Positions 25,207 through 33,015 of a DNA stretch of 64,000 nt are shown in pieces. The notes under the pieces are model-generated. The model was given only the letters and a program-made list of their open reading frames with translations. It was not told where the DNA came from and searched no databases. A program made the position numbers and the translations under genes. The first letter of the stretch is position 1. Every line of letters begins with the position of its first letter. Source of the DNA: Archangium gephyra (lineage in GTDB: Bacteria; Myxococcota; Myxococcia; Myxococcales; Myxococcaceae); contig NZ_CP011509.1 of the NCBI RefSeq assembly GCF_001027285.1, forward strand, positions 2,922,501 to 2,986,500, read 5' to 3'.

Positions 25207-26676
25207 ATGTTCCAGAGCCCTCGTACACATCGTGCCCTGCGTGCCGCGTGCACGCTGCTGTTCCTCACGAGCGCCTGTGCGCCGGCGGGCGAGTCGCCCG
25301 AGGAGCGCGGTGACATGCCGGCGGCCGGTTCGAGCGCGTTACTCACCTCGGGCGTCAGCTTCAAGACGGTGAGGGCCGGCCGCTTCGTGGGCGCCCAGAA
25401 CAACGGAGGCGGCGCGGTCATCGCGACGGCGACCGTGGCGCAGGCGTGGGAGAAATTCACCCTCGATGACATCAACGGTGGGGCGTTGGAGAGCGGGGAC
25501 ACGGTCTTCATCCAGGCGGGTACCGGACAGTACTTCCAGGCGGCCAACGGGGGCGGTTCCACGCTGAACGCTGCGAGCTACAACCGCCTGGGCTGGGAGA
25601 CGTTCCGCATCGTCAAGAAGAGCGGCACCGGCGCCATCGTCAATGGCGACATCGTGGGCCTGCAGACGACGACGACGGGCCACTGGGTGTCCGCGGAGAA
25701 CGGAGGCGGCGGCACGGTGTATGCCTATGGCGGCGCCCTGGGGGATTGGGAGCAGCTGACCATCTCCGGCCTGCCCACGACGATGCGCCCGCGCGTGGTG
25801 GGCTATCTGCCCAACTGGTATGGCTCCTACGCGAGCTGGGTGAGCAAGGTCGACTTCAGCAAGCTCACGCACATCAACTTGGCCTTCGCGCTGGGCGACG
25901 CCAACGGGCAGCTGCAGCTGGCGCCGGCCAGCGACATCGCCACGTTCGTCAACGCCGCGCACGCCCAGGGCGTGAAGGTATTCCCCTCGCTGTGCGGTGG
26001 CGGCGGTGACAGCAGGATCACCCCCTTCTACCAGCCCGACAAGGTAGATGCCTTCGTGGACCACATCATCAACTACGTGGTCACCCACAACCTGGACGGC
26101 ATCGACGTGGACGTGGAGGCGCCGGATCGCATGGGTGCCCTGTACGACACGTTCATCGCCAGGCTGATCGCCAAGGCGCGCCCGCGTGGTCTGCCCGTGA
26201 CGGCCGCTGTCGCGCCGTGGATGCAGTACGGCATGTCTGACACCACGCTGCGCTCGTTCGACTTCATCACCATTATGTCCTACGACAACGCGGGCACGTG
26301 GACGGGCCCGGGCGAGCACTCGAGCTACGCGCAGGCGCAGGAGGCGCTGACCTTTTACGCGAACAAGGGCGTGGCGCGTGACCGGATGGTGCTCGGTGTG
26401 CCGTTCTACGGCTACTGCTGGGGCAACTGCGGCAACGGCCAGACCAGCGCGTACATCCTCTACAAGGACATCTTGGCGAAGTTCCCGACCGCCAGCGGCG
26501 CGGATTGGATCAACTCCAACGGTGCCCAGTACTCGTACAACGGGCTGGCCACCATGCGCGCCAAGGCCACCCTGGGCAAGCAGTACGGCGGCATCATGAT
26601 CTGGGAGCTGGCCGGAGACCTGGCCACCACGAGCGACCAGTCCCTGCTGCGCGCCATCGACGGCTCGGTGCGTTAG
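25207..26676 (+). CDS. GH18 chitinase-like lipoprotein with fascin-like beta-trefoil domain
   Basis: The 489-residue protein starts at ATG 25207 and has a lipoprotein signal (LLFLTSAC lipobox). Residues about 55-190 contain three related units, RFVGAQNNGGG, QYFQAANGGGS and HWVSAENGGGG, typical of a fascin/beta-trefoil carbohydrate- or actin-binding fold. Residues about 197-489 are a glycoside hydrolase family 18 barrel. VVGYLPNWYG opens it, and LDGIDVDVE carries the DxxDxDxE catalytic motif with acid Glu304. FITIMSYDNAGTW and GIMIWELAGDL complete the barrel. The enzyme should cleave chitin or related beta-1,4-GlcNAc polymers outside the cell. A GC-rich hairpin follows the stop. Confidence 0.9.
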   Translation: MFQSPRTHRALRAACTLLFLTSACAPAGESPEERGDMPAAGSSALLTSGVSFKTVRAGRFVGAQNNGGGAVIATATVAQAWEKFTLDDINGGALESGDTVFIQAGTGQYFQAANGGGSTLNAASYNRLGWETFRIVKKSGTGAIVNGDIVGLQTTTTGHWVSAENGGGGTVYAYGGALGDWEQLTISGLPTTMRPRVVGYLPNWYGSYASWVSKVDFSKLTHINLAFALGDANGQLQLAPASDIATFVNAAHAQGVKVFPSLCGGGGDSRITPFYQPDKVDAFVDHIINYVVTHNLDGIDVDVEAPDRMGALYDTFIARLIAKARPRGLPVTAAVAPWMQYGMSDTTLRSFDFITIMSYDNAGTWTGPGEHSSYAQAQEALTFYANKGVARDRMVLGVPFYGYCWGNCGNGQTSAYILYKDILAKFPTASGADWINSNGAQYSYNGLATMRAKATLGKQYGGIMIWELAGDLATTSDQSLLRAIDGSVR

Positions 26677-26687
26677 TTCGTTCGGGC

Positions 26688-26720
26688 GCGCGGGCGCGTT
26701 CTCAGTTGGCCCGCCCGCGC
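26688..26720 (+). terminator. GC-rich hairpin after the GH18 gene
   Basis: GCGCGGGCG at 26688-26696 pairs perfectly with CGCCCGCGC at 26712-26720 across a 15-base loop, twelve bases after the GH18 stop. No T-tract follows, so termination is likely but not certain. The 325-base gap from 26677 to 27001 otherwise holds only the short repeat at 26750 and the leader of the next gene. Confidence 0.45.
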
Positions 26721-26749
26721 AGCTCGCTCCACGCCTCAACGAGTCCTTT

Positions 26750-26779
26750 GACACCTTTCCCGGTGACACCTTTCCCGGT
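26750..26779 (+). repeat. Two tandem copies of a 15-base repeat
   Basis: GACACCTTTCCCGGT is repeated exactly at 26750-26764 and 26765-26779 in the intergenic region between the GH18 and lectin genes. It looks like a simple slippage duplication. Confidence 0.6.
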
Positions 26780-27001
26780 GCAGAGGGCACTCGGTCGCAT
26801 GGGCCACCCTCGAAACCGAAGCCACGGCACTCCACTTCCTTCCGCAGGCCAGCCGGCTGAAGGACTTTTGCCATTTCCCGGCCGTGACTCGGTAGCAACA
26901 AGAATTTCTGGTAAAACAAGGTTTGCGTCATCGCAGGGCGCGATGAGCCGCTGATGCACGGCCACGGAACTCAGGCGAGCGTGCATTGCCAGGAGAAATG
27001 G

Positions 27002-28531
27002 ATGCCGACTGTCGCGGGAATGGAGCGGGCCACGTCGTGGCAGAGCGCGCGTGTGCTGGGCGCAGTGCTGATGGCAGCGCTGTTGACGGGGTGCATGACG
27101 CAGGTCGAGCCCGACGAGGAGCCCGTCGAGACGAACTCCGAGGCGCTCGTCCACACGGGCGTTCCCCTCTACGACGGCGAGGTGGCCCTCACGAAGTGGG
27201 ATGGCACTCGCCATGACTTGTTCGTCATCGCGCGTGACCAGCAGGTCTGGCATGGCTGGGCGAACAGTCCGTCGCGCGTGGAGGGTTGGGAGCGGCTGAC
27301 GGGGCCCGCGGTCCGGGGGCGGCCGGCCGCGGTCGCGTGGAAGAACGGCCGCATCGACGTCGTGGCGATCGACGCAGGAGGAACGCTCTGGCACCAGTGG
27401 TACAACGGTGGTTGGGGCTCCTGGGAAGCACTCGGGAGCGGCTTCATTGGCTCGCCCACCCTCGCCTCGTGGAGTGAGAACCGGCTCGACATCTTCGCGC
27501 GACGCGCGGATGGCTACGTGTACCACCGCTTCTTCGGCACGTCCGGGTGGGGCAGCACCTGGTGGTCCATCGGCGGCCCGGTCGCGAGCGACCCCGCGGC
27601 TGTCTCCTGGGGCCCCGACCGCATCGACCTCGTGGCCACCGACTCCGCCTCCAACGTGTGGCACACGTACTACTGGGGCGGATGGCGGGGGTGGTTCTCC
27701 CTCCCGGGCATGGCCGTGGACGGCAACCTGGCGATTGCCTCCCGCGGCGGCAACCAGCTCGAAATCTACGGCCGCGTGCGGGACGGCACGGACCGGATCT
27801 TCACCAACATCTACTCCACCGAGGTGGCGTGGTCGGGCTGGCTGCCCACCTCCCTCCCGGCCGCGACGTCCTCCGGACCGGGCGCGGTAGCACGTGACGG
27901 CTGCGACCAGGTGGTCACCCGCCGGAGCGACGGCACGAGCCTCGATTGGAACACCAACTGCACCAAGGGGTGCGGCATGGGTGAGGGCCAGAAGTGCTGC
28001 GCGACCTGGTGGTGCGCCGACAGGCTGACGTGCGGCCGGGCCTCCGACGGCGAGCAGCGCTGCGGCGCGTGCGGCGCCAACGGTCAAGCGTGCTGCCCGA
28101 CGGTCCTGGGCGGATGGTGCGAGAGCGGCACGGGATGCATCGGGAGCAGCTGCCGCCCGTGCGGCCAGCTCGGGCAGACGTGCTGTCCGAACGCCTGGGG
28201 GGGTTTTTGCAGCCAGGGCGTCTGCGCGGGAGGAGCCTGTGTTGCCTCCATGCCATCGCCGCCCGTGCCTTCCTGTGGCGGCCAGGGGCAGTCCTGCTGC
28301 AATGGGATGTGCAACACCGGGCTCGCTTGTAGTGGGGGGGTTTGCTCACCGTGTGGCGGCAGTGGGCAGGCCTGCTGTCCAGGGTCGACCTGCGGCAGCA
28401 ATTTGCGCTGCGGCGGCTTCCAGACGTGCTCCTCCTGCGGCACCGTCGGCGCCTGGTGCTGCCCCGGCACCGAGGGGCCGTACTGCAACAATGGGCTGAC
28501 CTGCCACACCGCCGAAGACGAGTGCTACTGA
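27002..28531 (+). CDS. PLL-type beta-propeller lectin-like lipoprotein with Cys-rich tail
   Basis: The 509-residue protein starts at ATG 27002 after AGGAGA; an ATG at 26954 has no ribosome binding site. It has a lipoprotein signal (LMAALLTGC). Residues about 50-310 are repeated propeller blades of the Photorhabdus lectin/DUF346 type, each with patterns like DLFVIARDQQVWHGW, RIDVVAIDAGGTLWHQW and RLDIFARRADGYVYHRF. The last 180 residues hold many cysteines in units such as CGMGEGQKCC, CGANGQACCP and CGQLGQTCCP, like disulfide-rich extracellular modules. A surface carbohydrate-binding role is likely. It follows the chitinase-like gene, and both may serve prey or polymer attachment (inference). 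Confidence 0.82.
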   Translation: MPTVAGMERATSWQSARVLGAVLMAALLTGCMTQVEPDEEPVETNSEALVHTGVPLYDGEVALTKWDGTRHDLFVIARDQQVWHGWANSPSRVEGWERLTGPAVRGRPAAVAWKNGRIDVVAIDAGGTLWHQWYNGGWGSWEALGSGFIGSPTLASWSENRLDIFARRADGYVYHRFFGTSGWGSTWWSIGGPVASDPAAVSWGPDRIDLVATDSASNVWHTYYWGGWRGWFSLPGMAVDGNLAIASRGGNQLEIYGRVRDGTDRIFTNIYSTEVAWSGWLPTSLPAATSSGPGAVARDGCDQVVTRRSDGTSLDWNTNCTKGCGMGEGQKCCATWWCADRLTCGRASDGEQRCGACGANGQACCPTVLGGWCESGTGCIGSSCRPCGQLGQTCCPNAWGGFCSQGVCAGGACVASMPSPPVPSCGGQGQSCCNGMCNTGLACSGGVCSPCGGSGQACCPGSTCGSNLRCGGFQTCSSCGTVGAWCCPGTEGPYCNNGLTCHTAEDECY

Positions 28532-28690
28532 CGCGTTGGAGAGGAGCTCCGAGGACAGCCGGATCGAGCTCAGCGCGGTGTGGACGAATACCGGCACCAT
28601 GGAAGTCGCCTCCTGGGGCCTCAACTCGCCCCGGGGAGGGAAGCCGCGCCGGATGCATTCGAGCCGCCGCTCGGGTGAGACTGGGGGCGC

Positions 28691-29467
28691 ATGAGCGACG
28701 TGCGCCGGCTGTTCATCCTCCGCTGTGGTTATGAAGTGCTCCGCCGGTCCGTGTCCCTGCGGGGGGCGGACCCCACCGTCATCCTGTGCGAGCCGGTGTG
28801 CGCGTACCTGCTGGACACGGCGCACGGCTGGGTGCTCTTCGACACGGGGGCGGATCCGGCGCGACTGAAGGATCCAGTGGGGCGCCAGCGCTTCCAGGGC
28901 TCCGGCTGGGTGTCGCCGCCGATCATCCTCCCCGAGCACGAGCTGCTGCCCCAGCTGGAGCGCCTGGGCGTGGGCCCGGAGGACATCCGCTCCGTCATCC
29001 TCAGCCACGTGCACTACGACCACACGGGCCACCTCAAGTACTTCACCCGGGCGTCCATCTACCTCCAGCGTCGCGAGTACGACTTCGCCATGGGAGCGCA
29101 TGGCAACCCGGCGGTGTTCGACGACGACTTCCGGCTGCCGGACCGGGACTGGCGGCTGGTGGACGGGGACTGGGAGCTGATGCCGGGTGTGCGCGGGGTG
29201 CTGACGCTCGGCCATATGCCGGGCCACCAGTCGCTCGTCGTCGAGCTGCCCCGGAGTGGCACGAAGATCCTCGTGGCCGACGCGGGGGACCTGCGCGAGA
29301 ACTTCGAGCGGGAGGTGCCTCCGGGTGAGTGCGACGACCCCGCGCTCGGCCTCGCCTCCATCCGCAAGCTCAAGGCGATCCGCGACGCCACGGGGGGAGA
29401 GCTGGTGCTGCTGCACGATCCGGACGAGGTCCACGCGCGGCCCCTGGCGCCCGCCTTCTACGACTAG
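28691..29467 (+). CDS. Metallo-beta-lactamase-fold hydrolase, N-acyl homoserine lactonase-like
   Basis: The 258-residue protein has the metal-binding motif SHVHYDH (H106, H108, D110, H111). Further ligands lie in LGHMPGHQS and VADAGD, and the N-terminal VLFDTG is typical of AiiA-like lactonases. Members open the lactone ring of acyl-homoserine lactone signals. No signal peptide is seen, so it should act in the cytoplasm. Myxobacteria are not known to rely on AHLs, so quenching or sensing of prey signals is the likely purpose (inference). It begins 159 bases after the lectin gene. Confidence 0.85.
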   Translation: MSDVRRLFILRCGYEVLRRSVSLRGADPTVILCEPVCAYLLDTAHGWVLFDTGADPARLKDPVGRQRFQGSGWVSPPIILPEHELLPQLERLGVGPEDIRSVILSHVHYDHTGHLKYFTRASIYLQRREYDFAMGAHGNPAVFDDDFRLPDRDWRLVDGDWELMPGVRGVLTLGHMPGHQSLVVELPRSGTKILVADAGDLRENFEREVPPGECDDPALGLASIRKLKAIRDATGGELVLLHDPDEVHARPLAPAFYD

Positions 29468-29506
29468 CCTGGTCCCCCAGGCAGCGAGGTGGGGCGTGGC
29501 CTGCCC

Positions 29507-29742
29507 CGGTACGTGGAGCGGGACCTCGCCAGGTACCTGGAGTGTGGAGTGTTGGCGCACGGCTTCTCGCGAGTGCGCTGTGAGAGTTGTAAGGACGAAC
29601 TTCTCGTCGCCTTCTCGTGCAAAGGACGAGGGGGGCCCGTCCTGCAATGCGAAGCGGGTGCGACAGTGGACTCTGTCCTTTCCGCACCGGGTGCGGTGGG
29701 TGCTGCTCGAGGACGCGGGACTGCGGCTTTACCCAACGCGAT
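29507..29742 (+). pseudogene. IS91-family transposase remnant
   Basis: One frame reads RYVERDLARYLECGVLAHGF and then VRCESCKDELLVAFSCKGRG, the N-terminal zinc-binding region of IS91/IS801 transposases. After an internal deletion and frame change another frame continues with SCNAKR and VRQWTLSFPHRVRWVLL, which is the next conserved block. The part between the blocks and the whole catalytic C-terminus are missing. The remnant occupies most of the gap between the lactonase and the lipoprotein gene at 29801; nothing else is seen there. Confidence 0.72.
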
Positions 29743-29800
29743 GTTTAGTCGATACTGACCTGCTACTCCTGTCACCGCAGGCAACCGAACAGGTCTCCCC

Positions 29801-30268
29801 ATGCTACTCCGCAGCCTCCTTGCCCTCGCGCTGCTCTGCCTTACCGGCTGCCCGGCAAGCCCTATCCCGGAAGAGCCTCTCCCGGCCAATCCTCTCCCGG
29901 CCAACAACCCCGACCTGCCCTCCTTCGCCGAGCTGCCCTCCTCGCTACGCGATGAACCCTTCATTCCCATGCATGGAGGACTTCCTCTGTCCTTTGATGA
30001 GGCGTTGGCAGACGGGATTACGGCTGCCGCGGACTGTGCGGCGCTGGTCACCTCTTGTCTGGAGCGCACCAACGGAGACTTCGACACCTGCGTGGCCGGT
30101 ACACCCACCTGCGCCACGGAGCAGCCTTGGACCGAGGAGGCTTGTTGCCCAAAAAGGTGCAAGACGGACTTCAACTCTCGCCGGGCCGCGGGCCGCGGCG
30201 GCTTTGACACATACATCGACGTGTTCGTCAAAGAGATGACCTGCTTTCCGTCCGTGGAGGCCCCTTGA
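29801..30268 (+). CDS. Small Cys-containing lipoprotein of unknown function
   Basis: The 155-residue protein has a clear lipoprotein signal (LLALALLCLTGC) followed by a Pro-rich linker with three imperfect five-residue units (IPEEP, LPANP, LPANN). The mature part has about seven cysteines (DCAALVTSCLER, CATEQPWTEEACCPKRC) that could form disulfides. I do not recognise the family. Its TGA overlaps the TTG start of the next gene, so the two are probably translated together and may work together at the outer membrane. Confidence 0.65.
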   Translation: MLLRSLLALALLCLTGCPASPIPEEPLPANPLPANNPDLPSFAELPSSLRDEPFIPMHGGLPLSFDEALADGITAAADCAALVTSCLERTNGDFDTCVAGTPTCATEQPWTEEACCPKRCKTDFNSRRAAGRGGFDTYIDVFVKEMTCFPSVEAP

Positions 30269-32130
30269 ACCCCATGCTCCTGGTCGTGAATGTCTTGCTG
30301 GGTTGGGACTCCGAAGCGAACGGGAAGGCGGGAGCGGAGGCGACAGGTGAGGTGTGGACGAGCGAGCACCGTGACATCTATGCGGCGGCCCTGGCGGCCG
30401 ACGGCATTACAGACACCCAGGGGATGCTCACCCTCTTCGCCGGTGGCACGACAGGCACCCGCGCGACCGTCACCGACTGGGCGGCCGTCGTGCAGAGGGT
30501 CGAGCGTCCATACTCACCCGCGATGTTCGCCGATCTCCCGGACTTCTCCTTCTCCGTGGCGAATTGGCTGGACGGGAACGAGCGCTGCCCCCTCACCGGC
30601 TGGAGCACCGATTCCTGCTACGACGCGGACTCCTTTTTCTTCACAGGGCTCACGGGCTGGCTGGTGGCTGGTCTGAACAGCAGCCACTTCCTCCCTCAGG
30701 CCCGGTCCGCCTGGAGCGTGTACCACACCCTCGCGCTGGATACGGCGGCGCGCTGCAAGGAGCTCGACACCGCGTTCGCTGGCCTGGAGGGCAGCGATGA
30801 CGTGCGCGCGACCCTGGTGAAACGCTGCGAGCTCGAGGCCCTGATGTTCGAGGGGGTGGCGCAGCACTACCAGCAGGACGCCTGGAGTTCGGGCCATATG
30901 TGGCAGCGCTGGGGCTCCGCCGACATTCAAGACTGGGTGGGTCAGCCCATCGATTTCGCACGGTCGCTGCTGGTGGGTTCGCTCGCGGGGTTCGTGCACG
31001 GGACCGAGTCCAGGCCCCTTTGCGCGCCCGCGCCGGAGGTACTCTTCTCCACGGGTGATTCCAGCATGCTCGTGGCGGGCATGGGAGACATGCATCTCGG
31101 AGAGCTCGCGGGCAGCAGCCCCGTCCAGGCGGGTCTGCTCAACACCTGTGTGATGGGTAGCCTGGACGAGGTGATCGCGGCGCTGCCCGGACGGTTGGGG
31201 GGCGTCTCTGGCGGGCGTACTCACCCTGGTGCGAGTTGCTTCAATCAGCGGGTGACCAACGGTGCCCTCCGCGCCTCGATGATGGTTGCCGATCAGTGGA
31301 AGTCCGCCATCGCTCTGCGCTACTTCGCACGGTACAAGATTGACTGGTCTGGCATTGACCTGGCCTCGGTGACTGAAGCGGAGCGTGACGAATTGAGCAG
31401 TCGCGCCCGGCTAGACATGGTCCGGTGGGCAAATGCCGTGTCGGCCGCCCGCTTCTCTCCTGCCAACCCCGACACAGGGACCAACCTGGCCGATGGGAAG
31501 CTCCTCCACGACGATGGATCAAGCTCTGAGCTGACCATGTTGGGGATGAGACCCAACGGCGCGTATGAGAGCCGCATCAGGTCGCTGGCGACCTACGACC
31601 CCTCCGTGGCCGCGGTCATGGGACGCCAGGACGTCCTTGGTGAGCAGGCCTCCGCCGCGAAACGTCTCCGCTACGGATTGTACGAGGCTTATCCAGACTA
31701 CTGGTGTGCCCAGGACCTCGCCGGGGAGATCCAGAGAGCGGCCGAGCGCTGCCGCGACCCCCATCTTCCCGGGGACACCCGCACGGCCCACTGTCAGGTA
31801 TGTGCGGGGTTGGGAACCTTCAACCGCCGGGAGGGCTATGGACCCGACCAGCCCGGCGAGGTGGACGCGGTGTGTGACGCCTTCACGGACACCTTCTCAG
31901 CCAGGCGGCTGTACCTGCCGCCTGGGCTGGCACCGGGGGCGCTCACTTCGGCGAAGAAGGTGGAGGCCTGGTGTCGCGCGGGCTGCGCCACCAGGCTGAG
32001 CATGGTGACGGTGAACGCCGCGGACGCGAGCGTGAACGGCGATGCCGTGCTCACCGATTATTTCAACATGCTCCAGGCAAAGCTCATCGCCTGGAACTCC
32101 AGGTCCTCGTATTACTATTCCATTGGCTAG
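30265..32130 (+). CDS. Large exported-system hypothetical protein, 5' part of a gene split by TAG
   Basis: The 621-codon frame starts at TTG 30265, overlapping the lipoprotein stop as TTGA, or at ATG 30274. It contains AQHYQQDAWSSGHMW near residues 199-213. This is an H-x3-D-x5-GH pattern like the metal site of zinc-dependent phospholipase C-like proteins, so a metal-dependent hydrolase is possible but unproven. Cys-rich stretches such as CQVCAGLG lie in the C-terminal third. The frame ends at TAG 32128-32130, but the same frame continues without any other stop to 32766 with normal codon use. The product is therefore probably truncated. The family is not recognised. Confidence 0.6.
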   Translation: MNPMLLVVNVLLGWDSEANGKAGAEATGEVWTSEHRDIYAAALAADGITDTQGMLTLFAGGTTGTRATVTDWAAVVQRVERPYSPAMFADLPDFSFSVANWLDGNERCPLTGWSTDSCYDADSFFFTGLTGWLVAGLNSSHFLPQARSAWSVYHTLALDTAARCKELDTAFAGLEGSDDVRATLVKRCELEALMFEGVAQHYQQDAWSSGHMWQRWGSADIQDWVGQPIDFARSLLVGSLAGFVHGTESRPLCAPAPEVLFSTGDSSMLVAGMGDMHLGELAGSSPVQAGLLNTCVMGSLDEVIAALPGRLGGVSGGRTHPGASCFNQRVTNGALRASMMVADQWKSAIALRYFARYKIDWSGIDLASVTEAERDELSSRARLDMVRWANAVSAARFSPANPDTGTNLADGKLLHDDGSSSELTMLGMRPNGAYESRIRSLATYDPSVAAVMGRQDVLGEQASAAKRLRYGLYEAYPDYWCAQDLAGEIQRAAERCRDPHLPGDTRTAHCQVCAGLGTFNRREGYGPDQPGEVDAVCDAFTDTFSARRLYLPPGLAPGALTSAKKVEAWCRAGCATRLSMVTVNAADASVNGDAVLTDYFNMLQAKLIAWNSRSSYYYSIG

Positions 32131-32766
32131 TACAGCCTCGGCGAGTACTACGCGACTGTCGCGAACGCCTTGGGCAAGGAGTTGATCGAAGTGGGGAGGC
32201 TGCTCGGGGCCGCGCGATTGCCCGGAAATGGCTTCGCGCGCTGGAACGGGGGCTACGCGACGGATGACTTCAGCGGACCCCTCGGGAGCTTCGTAGGCGT
32301 CAGCGAACACGCCGTCTCCAAGGTGCCCAACGCCCTGACCTGGGACGTGGGCCTGGCCGAGCTGCCTACCCAGAGCTTCGCGTTCTCCCTGGTCAACGGC
32401 GATGCGTATCCCTTCGTATTCGTGGGAAGTGCCAAGGTGGTGGTGAACGAGACGACGGGTGCACCGCTCCTGCTCCTGCGGAACGTGGTGTTCGTGATCT
32501 CCACCTACTTCGACTCCGCGAAGCTGAAGGTGTCGGTGGACGGCATTGAGCTGTTCAGGCTCGACAACAGCACCACCCGGGTGGACGAGCTCTACATCCC
32601 TCTGACGCCCGGCACCACCACACGCCTCAGCTTCGACATCAACGCCCTTGGCCGCAGCGAGGACGTCTTCAACCTCGCCTACAACAAGGACTTGTCCTTC
32701 CGGTTGCTGGCGTTGGACCTCGCGGTGGAGGCCAACGCGGACGCTACGACCTGCGGGCTGCGCTGA
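32131..32766 (+). pseudogene. 3' part of the same gene, downstream of the in-frame TAG
   Basis: Directly after the TAG the frame reads YSLGEYYATVANALGKELIE and continues for about 211 codons to TGA 32764-32766. It has beta-rich segments such as AFVLV-like repeats (VVFVISTYFDSAKLKVSVDG, LSFDINALGRSEDVFN). There is no ribosome binding site; a TTG at 32170 is the first possible start. Continuity across the stop, where a Trp codon TGG would become TAG, indicates one ancestral protein of about 833 residues. Either a true nonsense mutation or a base-calling error explains it. Confidence 0.6.
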
Positions 32767-33015
32767 CGGCTCTCGCGCCGGTGCCGCGCTCGGAGTGGCT
32801 GGAGCGGATGTGTCTCTGGTGCCTCCACCTGGGGCGAAGCTCACGAGGTTCCACGGTGTCTTCGCTCCAGGTTCCTCGCCTTTCTCACTTTCTGTGAAAG
32901 ACTGACTGCCTCCGAGTCCTGGCTGGAAAGAGAAGGCTGATTCCTGTTATTCTTTGGTTTTCCGCCATTGCGGGAATCCTGGAACACTCTTCTCATTGCC
33001 CTGGAGTGGCAGTCC

